Shown here piece by piece: positions 18,056 through 25,662 of a stretch of 46,894 nucleotides of DNA (the stretch's first letter is position 1; every line of letters starts with the position of its first letter). The DNA comes from Rhodospirillaceae bacterium (GTDB lineage Bacteria > Pseudomonadota > Alphaproteobacteria > Rhodospirillales > UBA2165). A program made the position numbers and the translations under genes. Location: contig PBNV01000051.1 in the NCBI GenBank assembly GCA_002723345.1, positions 1 to 46,894 of the forward strand, read 5' to 3'. The notes under the pieces were generated by a model. The model saw only the letters and a list, made by a program, of their open reading frames with translations, made no database searches and was not told the DNA's origin.

Positions 18056-18991
18056 ATGGTTACTCGAGTTACAGACCTAGCGAATAACAGGCTGATCCAA
18101 TCATTAATTTTTAATGCACAAGATAAAATCCAGGATCGGCAACTGCAGCTGAGCACCATGCAGAAATCGCAAAACTATGCCGGTATCGCGAAAGAAGCTT
18201 CAAAGCTCCTATCTGCCGAGGCAAGCGAGCATCGGATAGATCAATTTCTGAATGATAACTCAACCGTAAACCTCCGGATGGACGCAACCCTCAACAGCAT
18301 CGACTTTTTAAAAAATTCCCTTAACGACGCGCGTGGCCTCGTTCGCGAAATTTTGGATGACGGAAATGTACCAGACGGAATGGATAAAGATGATATTTCG
18401 GCGACCAAGATGTCTGAAATACAAGACTTCTTGAACGTAAAAATCAATGGTCGTTATCTATTTGCTGGTTCAATGACAAGCACCCAGCCAGTGGTACCCA
18501 ATTCTTTTGGGACCGCGCCAACGTTTGACAGCTCGTATGAAACTGAGGCTGAACCGGCATATTACTACAAGGGAGACGACAACCAAGTTAGCGCAAGGAT
18601 CAGCGAGAATGTGACACTTGACTATGGCGTAAATGCAGATGATCCAGGCTTTGAAAAACTAATACGCGCAGTCAGAATTATCCGGGAAACAGCCCTAAGC
18701 GATGCAAATGCGTCAGCGAAGTTTGATCATGCTCTAGCATTGTTAAACGAGTCCGAAGATCGCTTACAGGCTATTGAACTTAACATCGGTGTAAAAGTTG
18801 AACAACTGGCTAGAACTAATGAAAGCCTGACAAGCACTAAAAATAGCCTTGGTGCCGTAATTACGGATATCGAGCAGGCCAACACGTTTGAGGCCGTAGC
18901 TGAGCTCACCCAAACACAAACAATGCTCGAGGCCTCATATAACACGGTTGTGCGTCTAAGCGATTTAACCCTCAACAGGTTTCTAAGATAA
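18056..18991 (+). CDS. flgL: hook-filament junction protein FlgL
   Basis: A 311-residue flagellin-like junction protein. The N-terminal coiled-coil segment (LQLSTMQKSQNYAGIAKEASKLLSAE) and the DVxxFLNxKxNGRYLFAGS-like block (about 122-140, FLNVKINGRYLFAGSMT) are FlgL hallmarks. The C-terminus has the flagellin-type helix (TQTMLEASYNTVVRLSDLTLNRFLR). The ATG at 18056 is used; a TTG precedes it in frame. No terminator is visible after it, so transcription may continue into the flagellin gene. Confidence 0.94.
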   Translation: MVTRVTDLANNRLIQSLIFNAQDKIQDRQLQLSTMQKSQNYAGIAKEASKLLSAEASEHRIDQFLNDNSTVNLRMDATLNSIDFLKNSLNDARGLVREILDDGNVPDGMDKDDISATKMSEIQDFLNVKINGRYLFAGSMTSTQPVVPNSFGTAPTFDSSYETEAEPAYYYKGDDNQVSARISENVTLDYGVNADDPGFEKLIRAVRIIRETALSDANASAKFDHALALLNESEDRLQAIELNIGVKVEQLARTNESLTSTKNSLGAVITDIEQANTFEAVAELTQTQTMLEASYNTVVRLSDLTLNRFLR

Positions 18992-19024
18992 TAACTTGTC
19001 ATTAATACTTTGGTGGTATCAACC

Positions 19025-19255
19025 ATGACAATAAAAGACAAAACAATAGACAATTGGTATAGTGGATACGTGAATATGGGATTTTTAAGAGTCCTGCAGC
19101 CTTTATCTAACTTGCTTTTTGAATCGAATCTCCCTAGTGTGATCGGCGCTAGTCGCTTCGTGGGACTAACAAATATGGCTTTTGCTCCTTCGAGGGTAGG
19201 GTTAGAAAATAACACTAGGGATGTAATGGCCCGACAGGCAGAAGGGCTTGTTTGA
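19025..19255 (+). CDS. possible small protein in the flagellin leader
   Basis: A 76-codon frame from the ATG at 19025 (81 codons from a TTG at 19010) lies between flgL and the flagellin gene. I recognise no family, transmembrane segment or motif. Codon choice is not unlike its neighbours, but the ribosome site is weak and the region also holds a strong inverted repeat, so it may simply be untranslated leader. Confidence 0.25.
   Translation: MTIKDKTIDNWYSGYVNMGFLRVLQPLSNLLFESNLPSVIGASRFVGLTNMAFAPSRVGLENNTRDVMARQAEGLV
19131..19221 (+). promoter_or_regulatory. long-range inverted repeat in the flagellin mRNA leader
   Basis: TCCCTAGTGT (19131-19140) and its exact reverse complement ACACTAGGGA (19212-19221) can form a 10-bp stem enclosing 71 nt, ending 57 nt before the flagellin ATG. 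Inside the loop TAGTC and GACTA (about 19150-19168) can form a smaller hairpin. FlbT, encoded just downstream, is known in Caulobacter to act on the flagellin 5' leader, so this is a candidate target structure. Confidence 0.5.
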
Positions 19256-19278
19256 AACCTAGAATAGGAGACTGAACG

Positions 19279-20094
19279 ATGTCAGATATCAATTTATCCG
19301 GCGCAACAAGGACAAACCTTCTCGCGCTCCAACGTACGACCGACCTAATCGCGAGAACACAGGAACGTTTATCTACAGGCCTAAAAGTCAACAGTGCCAT
19401 TGATGACGCTATAGCGTACTTCCAAGCCAAGAGTTTGACCGACAGGGCTGGCGATTTAGCTGTGTTAAAAGACGACATTGATCAAGGTGTGAGCTCGGTG
19501 GAGACGGCAACACAGGGCCTCCAATCAATCGTCGACGTCGTTGAACAGATGAAAGGTGTTGCTCTGTCTGCAAAATCAGATGCGGACGTGTCCAACAGGT
19601 CAAAAGCGGCGATGCAATTCAACGATCTGCGTAACCAGCTAGACAACCTCGCTAACGATGCTAGTTACAAAGGAACCAACTTAATTAAAGGTTCGCCGGC
19701 TAACCTGAAAGTGACATTTAGTGAAGACGGGAGCTCCACTCTTACGATTTCGGGCGTTGCTTCAGACTCCTCTGGACTTTCTGTCATCGCTGCTGCGAAC
19801 AACTGGGGGGTTGATGCAAACATTGATGCGGCAATCAATGATCTGGACAGTGCGTTGACGACACTGCGGTCTACGGCCTCAACAATGGGTTCGAATGCCA
19901 GTGTATTATCACTGCGACTGGACTTTACTACCAACCTTATCAACTCTCTAGAAGAAGGCTCTGCCAAGTTGGTCAACGCTGACTTGAATGAAGAATCGGC
20001 TAACCTTTTGACGCTGCAAACAAGACAGCAACTTGGTACGATTGGATTGAGTATTGCGCAGCAATCTGAGCAGTCTATTTTGCGGTTGTTCTAG
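19279..20094 (+). CDS. flagellin
   Basis: A 271-residue filament protein. The N-terminal D0/D1 region includes RTQERLSTGLKVNSAIDDA and the C-terminal helix includes NLLTLQTRQQLGTIGLSIA. These are the conserved coiled-coil halves, with only a short variable centre (about 150-200). The length is typical of alphaproteobacterial flagellins. A good GGAG ribosome site precedes the ATG (TAGGAGACTGAACG). No clear sigma-54 promoter is seen in the 287 nt upstream, so it may be co-transcribed from flgL or driven by a promoter I cannot recognise. Several Ser/Thr in the centre are possible glycosylation sites. Confidence 0.96.
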   Translation: MSDINLSGATRTNLLALQRTTDLIARTQERLSTGLKVNSAIDDAIAYFQAKSLTDRAGDLAVLKDDIDQGVSSVETATQGLQSIVDVVEQMKGVALSAKSDADVSNRSKAAMQFNDLRNQLDNLANDASYKGTNLIKGSPANLKVTFSEDGSSTLTISGVASDSSGLSVIAAANNWGVDANIDAAINDLDSALTTLRSTASTMGSNASVLSLRLDFTTNLINSLEEGSAKLVNADLNEESANLLTLQTRQQLGTIGLSIAQQSEQSILRLF

Positions 20095-20118
20095 GCCTAG
20101 GGTTGCAAAATTCGAAGA

Positions 20119-20145
20119 CGGAGGGTCGCTTGGCCCTCCGTTTTT
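20119..20145 (+). terminator. Rho-independent terminator after flagellin
   Basis: A 7-bp stem CGGAGGG/CCCTCCG with an 8-nt loop is followed by TTTTT. It separates flagellin from flbT. Confidence 0.88.
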
Positions 20146-20297
20146 GTTTATCGTATCCATTAGCATGAGGATATTGGGAGACAATAATAAAAAAATTTGA
20201 AATTTATAAAGTAGCTCATCTCGATTTACGAAAGATTCATGAAGCTCAGGCATTGTTTTGGTCTTGTCTATGAGCTGTAAAATCTATCAGCCTCCTA

Positions 20298-20312
20298 TTA
20301 AGTTACCATCAA
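20298..20312. promoter_or_regulatory. weak candidate CtrA box before flbT
   Basis: TTAA-N7-TCAA is one base off the CtrA consensus and lies 16 nt before the flbT start. It is too close to the start codon for a typical activator site; low weight. Confidence 0.15.
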
Positions 20313-20328
20313 AGGAACTTTGGGCATC

Positions 20329-20727
20329 ATGCCTCTCAAATTGACCCTAAAACCCGAAGAAAAAATACTTATAGGCACTGCTGTAATTACTAATGCAGGG
20401 CAAAAATGCGAGATCATGATCCAGAATACTGTTCCTGTGCTTAGGGAGAAGGATATTATTACGGAGGAAAAAGCAGATACCCTTGTGAAGAAGCTCTATC
20501 ACGTCATCTTGAATATGTACGTTGAACCAAAACATGAGCAAGAGTATCACGAGATTTACTTTAAATTAGTCAAAGAGCTGTTTAATGCTTGTCCGGATAA
20601 AGTCATACTGGCCATGATTATGGAAGTGTCCCAAAAAATTCTTGAGGGAAATCACTACCAGGCATTAAAAAAATGCAAAAAACTTCTTAACTTTGAAGCG
20701 GAGCTGTTAACAAATGTCCCAGGATAA
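20329..20727 (+). CDS. flbT: flagellin mRNA regulator FlbT
   Basis: A 132-residue protein starting MPLKLTLKPEEKILIGTAVI, with the FlbT pattern of an N-terminal beta segment followed by helices (LYHVILNMYVEPKHEQEYHEIYFKL). In Caulobacter FlbT binds the flagellin leader and promotes decay of the mRNA until hook assembly is complete. The ATG at 20329 has AAAGGAA ten nt upstream; the in-frame TTG at 20320 would leave no room for a ribosome site. It overlaps flaF by 14 nt. Confidence 0.93.
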   Translation: MPLKLTLKPEEKILIGTAVITNAGQKCEIMIQNTVPVLREKDIITEEKADTLVKKLYHVILNMYVEPKHEQEYHEIYFKLVKELFNACPDKVILAMIMEVSQKILEGNHYQALKKCKKLLNFEAELLTNVPG

Positions 20728-21148
20728 ATTAGAGGCCTATGCCCAAACTCAAAAATCTTCGATGCCCCCCAGAGAAATCGAAGCAATGGCGTTTACGAAA
20801 GCAGCTTTAATGCTTGAAGAAGCAAAGACAACGTTAGATGACTACGACGCCTATTCTTCGGCGCTAAAGTTTAATCAGCTACTTTGGACCATAATCCAGG
20901 CAGATGTTGTCGACAAAGAAAATAAACTTCCACCGCAGATAAAGGCTAACATTCTCAGTCTTAGTATATTTGTTGATCGGCAGACCATCAAAGCACTGGC
21001 AAATACGAAAGAAGACTATTTAGAAGTGCTTATCAATATTAACAAAAATTTAGCTGAAGGCTTAATGGCGCGCCCTGATGATCCTCAAGTCCAGCCTTCT
21101 GCGAAGATCCCCGATAAGCCAGAGCTTACGCCTGATATCTCAGTTTAA
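20714..21148 (+). CDS. flaF: flagellar biosynthesis regulator FlaF
   Basis: A 144-residue helical protein with the FlaF signature: Y-AQTQKSSMPPREIEAMAF near the start, then ALKFNQLLWTIIQADV and IKANILSLSIFVDRQT. FlaF is needed for flagellin synthesis or secretion and works opposite FlbT in Caulobacter. The start lies inside the end of flbT, so the two are coupled. The last 25 residues are Pro-rich and variable. Confidence 0.93.
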   Translation: MSQDKLEAYAQTQKSSMPPREIEAMAFTKAALMLEEAKTTLDDYDAYSSALKFNQLLWTIIQADVVDKENKLPPQIKANILSLSIFVDRQTIKALANTKEDYLEVLININKNLAEGLMARPDDPQVQPSAKIPDKPELTPDISV

Positions 21149-21175
21149 AAAACAAATTAAAACTGCGAGAAATAT

Positions 21176-21205
21176 AAAAGGGCGGCCTTTAGGTCGCCTT
21201 TTTTT
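21176..21205 (+). terminator. Rho-independent terminator after flaF
   Basis: The 7-bp stem GGCGGCC/GGTCGCC (one G-U pair) with a TTTA loop is flanked by AAAA and seven T residues. Confidence 0.88.
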
Positions 21206-21340
21206 GTTAATCCTGCCACTCCAGGCAAATATTGCCGAGATAGTCGATCCTGCCGGTAAATAGTACGTAAAAAACTGATCCGAAACCGATATTTTTCATT
21301 TTTTTGTTTATAATCAATGCTTTATTGAACATATCAAAAC

Positions 21341-21356
21341 TGGCCCAGTAATTGCT
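21341..21356 (+). promoter_or_regulatory. sigma-54 promoter of the fliK-flgD-flgE operon
   Basis: TGGCCCAGTAATTGCT has GG (21342-21343) and GC (21354-21355) with ten bases between and TTGC at -12. The predicted start is near 21367. This excludes an in-frame TTG at 21357 as the fliK start. Confidence 0.8.
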
Positions 21357-21407
21357 TTGAAGGGGCGTGACGAATGGCGTCATAACGTTGCGCTAAGGCA
21401 AATAAGA

Positions 21408-23069
21408 ATGAACGACCTCTTGACCACCGTAAAGGACATCAGAGCAGCCGTAGATCCTGCGGCGCTACTTTCCGGGAGTGCGGGTAAGACCACGGCCCTC
21501 TCGGATCAGATCAAGTTTTCGTCGCTTATGAAGACCCTTGTTGACACGCCTCAAGAGACGCTAGCTGCTGTTCAGAAGGATGCCAGGCCTGTCGAACAAC
21601 TTACTGGCACGCCCAAATATTCCGAGCAGCGATTTGACCAAGGAGCAGGCCACCAGAATACCCGTGATAATGGTGGCAAGAGGCCTCAGATTGAACAATT
21701 TGATACACCGAGCCAAGATACATCACCGCTTACCAGTAAGGTCGATAACTCGGAACGAGATAATCCGCGAACTAGTGGATTAGGCGAACAACAAAATGCG
21801 GGCGACAAGAAACCTCACCTTAACACCCACGAAATAACAAAGAACAATGGTCTCGAGCAATTCTCTGAGCATGCTTCAATTGCGCAATCACAAAATAAAA
21901 ATCCAAACCATGACGGTAAAATATCAGGACTCGGTCTGCCGAATGCCAATTTAAATGGAACCTTTGCCAAAAAACCGGGTGAAGGTATCCCGCAACAAAC
22001 TCAGTCTGGCCTGAAACGACCTTATACTGAAACCACACAAATATCACTCGACAATCAGCAAGGTAAAGACCTTAAGCTCAGTTCATCTGCCGCCAATCCG
22101 GCCAGAAACCAGAGAGCAAGTGCTCTAGCAATTCAGCAAGCCCAGGATTTAGCGGGTAAATTTGGTCGGGACGTTCATGCTCAAATTAACGTGAGCGTCA
22201 CTGATGCAACTGACAAACAAAAGATTAGCGTTAATCAAGCGGTTACAAAGAATGCCCTACTGGCAGCACAGGGCCAAAATAGCGAAAACCCCCTGACCCA
22301 AATCACATCACAGCAACGCGCGGCGGGAACGACTGCGCCCGACCGTACCGGCACGAACTTAAATTCATCTAATCAAAATAATAGGGGTCAAAACACTAAT
22401 TTAGCTAATCAACAAACAGCTCAAGCGAATTTTATTCAAACCCTGCATCTCCAATCGCTTGCCGCCGCAAAAGGTACTCAAACCCATAATTCGGTGCCGA
22501 AGTTCGCCTCGGTCATGACGGATACTGCAAATATCACGTCTACTGCCAGTCCCACGGGATCAAGCCAAATTTCGCAGACAGCCCGAACCAATCCAATGCA
22601 GGCGCAACCACAACTATCAAAACAGCCTGTTCCGATGGAACAAATCTCTGTGAAAATTCAGAAGGCTATTCATCAAGGAGCGGATAGAATTAACATTAAA
22701 CTTCATCCTGCCCATCTAGGCCGGGTCGAGGTGCGCATGGATATTGGAAGAGACGGACAGCTCTCAGCCATTATCTTAGCGGAGAAGCCAGAGACACTCG
22801 ATTTATTGCAAAAAGATGTTCGGGGTCTGGAACGAGCGCTTCAACAGGCTGGTCTCGATACCAACTCCAATAGTTTTAACTTTGGCCTAAAAAATAACGG
22901 GGCTCAGCAACCGTCGCAAGATCATAAAAATGCTAATAACAGTGATCAAAATCTCTCCGAAAATTTAGACCCTCCCATCGATGACGCAGACCCTGATACT
23001 TTACTTCAGCGCAAAGATCAAAAGGGACGGGAACAGCTTGCAGATAGTTTAGTAGACATCAAAGTTTGA
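21408..23069 (+). CDS. fliK: flagellar hook-length control protein FliK
   Basis: A 553-residue protein. Residues about 50-400 are low-complexity, rich in Gln, Asn, Ser and Thr, as expected for a molecular ruler. The conserved C-terminal Flg_hook domain (about 420-505) contains IQKAIHQGADRINIKLHPAHLG and VRMDIGRDGQLSAII. FliK measures hook length and switches export specificity. The start is set at the ATG at 21408 (AAGG upstream) because the frame's earlier TTG lies upstream of the likely transcription start. It leads the operon with flgD and flgE, its functional partners. Confidence 0.93.
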   Translation: MNDLLTTVKDIRAAVDPAALLSGSAGKTTALSDQIKFSSLMKTLVDTPQETLAAVQKDARPVEQLTGTPKYSEQRFDQGAGHQNTRDNGGKRPQIEQFDTPSQDTSPLTSKVDNSERDNPRTSGLGEQQNAGDKKPHLNTHEITKNNGLEQFSEHASIAQSQNKNPNHDGKISGLGLPNANLNGTFAKKPGEGIPQQTQSGLKRPYTETTQISLDNQQGKDLKLSSSAANPARNQRASALAIQQAQDLAGKFGRDVHAQINVSVTDATDKQKISVNQAVTKNALLAAQGQNSENPLTQITSQQRAAGTTAPDRTGTNLNSSNQNNRGQNTNLANQQTAQANFIQTLHLQSLAAAKGTQTHNSVPKFASVMTDTANITSTASPTGSSQISQTARTNPMQAQPQLSKQPVPMEQISVKIQKAIHQGADRINIKLHPAHLGRVEVRMDIGRDGQLSAIILAEKPETLDLLQKDVRGLERALQQAGLDTNSNSFNFGLKNNGAQQPSQDHKNANNSDQNLSENLDPPIDDADPDTLLQRKDQKGREQLADSLVDIKV

Positions 23070-23079
23070 GTGACAAAAA

Positions 23080-23745
23080 ATGATAGAAGGCATTACAGCA
23101 ACTGAGGAAACAAAATCTAGTAAAGCGGCAACGACGTTGGCGGGTGATTTGGACGCGTTTCTATTATTGTTGACTACGCAGTTACAGAACCAGGACCCTT
23201 TGTCGCCCCTTGAACCCACCGAATTCACTGGTCAATTAGTGCAATTTGCGAGTGTTGAACAACAGATTGCGACTAACGACAGTATGGAAAAGTTGCTAGA
23301 TGTCCAAAATGCCTCTCTTGCATCGGCTGTAGTTGGCTTCATAGGAACCGAAATAGTTGGTGATTTTGGCGGCAAACTGCCGTTGCAAGATGGCGAAGCA
23401 AAGTTTGAATATACCTTGTCAAATAACGCGTCCAACGTCGTGATGACAATCATGGATGACAAGGGCAAGGTAATGTTTACGAAGGCAGGCAATACCTCAG
23501 CGGGAACCCATGAGGTCGTCTGGGATGGAAAAGATGGTAATGGCTTCCCAGTCGAGGACGGAGAATACTCCCTCTCAATTACGCCAATAGCTTTTTCAGG
23601 GTCGACAGTGGACGCAAGCACTCGGATTTATGCCAAGGTCACAGGTGTCTCCATGATCAATGGCACGACCCTTGATGCGAGCGGCGTGAGCATAGCCCTC
23701 GACCAGATCGATACAGTCAAAGAACAGAAAAGCACAAGCGGATAA
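23080..23745 (+). CDS. flgD: hook cap protein FlgD
   Basis: A 221-residue hook-scaffold protein. The N-terminal FlgD block is present: LDAFLLLLTTQLQNQDPLSP (about 26-45), then FTGQLVQFASVEQQI. The C-terminal half has the FlgD Ig-like fold with VVWDGKDGNGFPVEDGEYS. It caps the growing hook and is shed on completion. It lies 10 nt after fliK and 29 nt before flgE. Confidence 0.97.
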   Translation: MIEGITATEETKSSKAATTLAGDLDAFLLLLTTQLQNQDPLSPLEPTEFTGQLVQFASVEQQIATNDSMEKLLDVQNASLASAVVGFIGTEIVGDFGGKLPLQDGEAKFEYTLSNNASNVVMTIMDDKGKVMFTKAGNTSAGTHEVVWDGKDGNGFPVEDGEYSLSITPIAFSGSTVDASTRIYAKVTGVSMINGTTLDASGVSIALDQIDTVKEQKSTSG

Positions 23746-23774
23746 AAACCGTGAAAGTGAAATAGGAGAGTGAA

Positions 23775-25496
23775 ATGAGTATTCTTGGCGCGATGTTTTC
23801 GGGCGTGTCCGGACTTAATGCCCAATCACAAGCACTTGGGGCAATTGCAGATAATATTACCAACCAGAACACGATTGGTTACAAAGCAACAGAGGTGCGC
23901 TTTCAAACCTTGGTCACATCCCAAGCAAGCCTGAACAATTACTCTCCAGGCGGTGTGCAGCAGAGACCATTTGCGGCTGTCGACGTACAAGGATTATTTG
24001 CATCTAGCACAAACGCTACTGATCTCGGCATTTCCGGTGATGGTTTTTTTGTTGTTAACAGCGCCAGCACACATGATGGTTCACTCGGATTTTCATTTAC
24101 TAGAGCAGGTGCTTTTAGCGCCGACAAAAGTGGCTATCTCCAAAATACTGCCGGTGTCTATCTCCAAGGATATAAAACGAACTCTCTAGGGCAGACAGTT
24201 GATGCTGACAATAATAGCTTCAATCCTGACCCCACCGTTTTTACAAACCTTGAGACGATACGTCTTAACAACATTGGTGGCACAGCCGATGCCACAGAGA
24301 GCCTTACATTCGGCGCGAACCTCAATGCTGAGGCGGCTGTTGGCGCAACCAGCAATACAACTATCCAAGTTTATGACTCTTTGGGTGTAGCTCACAACTT
24401 GCAACTCGTATGGACAAAGTCTGAGAACAATAATTGGGATTTAGGAATTCAGCCGCCATCCGGCGCAGCTACGTCAGTATTACTCGCAAGCTCCGGTAGC
24501 GTTTATGCGTCGTCGGGTCGGATTGATATTACTACGACCCCATCCGATGGTGAGACGATTACCGTAACCTTTACAAATTCTACGGGCGGCACAAATGCTC
24601 TGACTTTCGAATTTAACGAGTCCTCTGCTGCCGCGACGACTAGCGGCGGGATTGCGGTTAATTTTAATAGTGGTAATGGCGCCTCAGGTGCCGTAACAGC
24701 CCTCGTGGCAGCGCTAAACGCCAGCGACGTTGCCGCCACCCTGCGTGCTTCCACTGCAACCCAACGTTTTAACCAAAATACTACCACTTCAACCAGAATT
24801 GATATTAGTCAAACAGCAGTTGCCGGAACAGGAACTGACACCAATGCATTAGATATCACGATTGATGCTTCAAATTTAGCAAGTGCCTCTCAATCTGGGG
24901 CTGGATCTGCCACGATTAGAGACCTCGACTTAGCCCCATCTTCAACAGCAGGTGTCACCTTCGATGGAAGTGGTATACCCTCGGCGTTTAACGTCGACGA
25001 CATAACACTGGATCTGAACAACGGGGCTGCTGATCTCGCTATAGATTTTAATTTTGGTACGGTTGGACAAGCAGACGGTCTTGTTCAGTTTGCCTCGGCC
25101 TACAACCCCACATTTATCGACACGGATGGTGCTGCCTTTGGCCAGTTCTCCGGGGTAACCATAAATACAGCGGGGCTAGTTACAGCTTTGTTTGAAAACG
25201 GCGACATCCGGCCAATTTTTCAGATACCAGTGGCCACTTTCGCCAACCCTAATGGACTGGGAATAAACACTGGTAATACATATGACCAGACAGATTACTC
25301 AGGACTTTACTTTTTGCGAACAGCTGGGACTGGAGGTGCCGGAACGGTTCAGAGTTCAGTGTTAGAGAACTCCACAGTAGATATCGCCAAAGAATTCACC
25401 ACGATGATTACGACCCAACGGGCATATTCAGCTAGTGCTAAAATCATTAGCACGGCTGACGAAATGTTCGATCAATTGGTTCGTATCAAGAGGTAA
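23775..25496 (+). CDS. flgE: flagellar hook protein FlgE
   Basis: A 573-residue axial protein. The N-terminal motif AIADNITNQNTIGYKATEVRF (about 22-42), GDGFFVVNS, the FlgE D2-type TIRLNNIGGTADATESLTFGANLN region and the C-terminal TTQRAYSASAKIISTADEMFDQL are all FlgE. Its neighbours flgD and fliK mark it as the principal hook subunit. The centre (about 230-380) is Thr/Ser/Ala-rich and expanded relative to enteric FlgE (about 400 aa). The TAGGAGAG ribosome site is strong. A perfect hairpin terminator follows. Confidence 0.97.
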   Translation: MSILGAMFSGVSGLNAQSQALGAIADNITNQNTIGYKATEVRFQTLVTSQASLNNYSPGGVQQRPFAAVDVQGLFASSTNATDLGISGDGFFVVNSASTHDGSLGFSFTRAGAFSADKSGYLQNTAGVYLQGYKTNSLGQTVDADNNSFNPDPTVFTNLETIRLNNIGGTADATESLTFGANLNAEAAVGATSNTTIQVYDSLGVAHNLQLVWTKSENNNWDLGIQPPSGAATSVLLASSGSVYASSGRIDITTTPSDGETITVTFTNSTGGTNALTFEFNESSAAATTSGGIAVNFNSGNGASGAVTALVAALNASDVAATLRASTATQRFNQNTTTSTRIDISQTAVAGTGTDTNALDITIDASNLASASQSGAGSATIRDLDLAPSSTAGVTFDGSGIPSAFNVDDITLDLNNGAADLAIDFNFGTVGQADGLVQFASAYNPTFIDTDGAAFGQFSGVTINTAGLVTALFENGDIRPIFQIPVATFANPNGLGINTGNTYDQTDYSGLYFLRTAGTGGAGTVQSSVLENSTVDIAKEFTTMITTQRAYSASAKIISTADEMFDQLVRIKR

Positions 25497-25522
25497 TTAG
25501 TTTCACGCCCACCACCAACTTG

Positions 25523-25555
25523 CCCGGTATGGCTATAGCCATACCGGGTTTTTTT
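25523..25555 (+). terminator. Rho-independent terminator after flgE
   Basis: A fully palindromic 26-nt stem (arms beginning CCCGGTATGGC) is followed by seven T residues. It is the strongest terminator in the window. Confidence 0.93.
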
Positions 25556-25602
25556 CCAATTCTTCAGATGCTTTACCGAGAATTAACTGTCCTAATTCAA
25601 AT

Positions 25603-25617
25603 TTAACATGACGTTAA
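25603..25617. promoter_or_regulatory. CtrA box upstream of the TPR-glycosyltransferase
   Basis: TTAACATGACGTTAA is an exact match to the known CtrA consensus TTAA-N7-TTAA and is also an inverted repeat (TTAAC/GTTAA). It lies 45 nt before the ATG at 25663, in a 107-nt gap after the flgE terminator. That is a reasonable place for a response-regulator site overlapping a promoter. Assignment to CtrA is by motif only. Confidence 0.6.
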
Positions 25618-25662
25618 ATCACCCGCACAATTCGGGCGATTACAAGAATAAGAGGCCGGGCA

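Noticed and set aside
18992..19278. Search for a sigma-54 or sigma-28 promoter before flagellin
   Set aside because: No GG-N10-GC with supporting flanks and no CTAAA-N15-GCCGATAA-type element seen; read-through from flgL remains possible.
21357..21407. Upstream TTG-initiated extension of FliK
   Set aside because: It lies between the -12 element of a good sigma-54 promoter and the predicted transcription start, and lacks a ribosome site.
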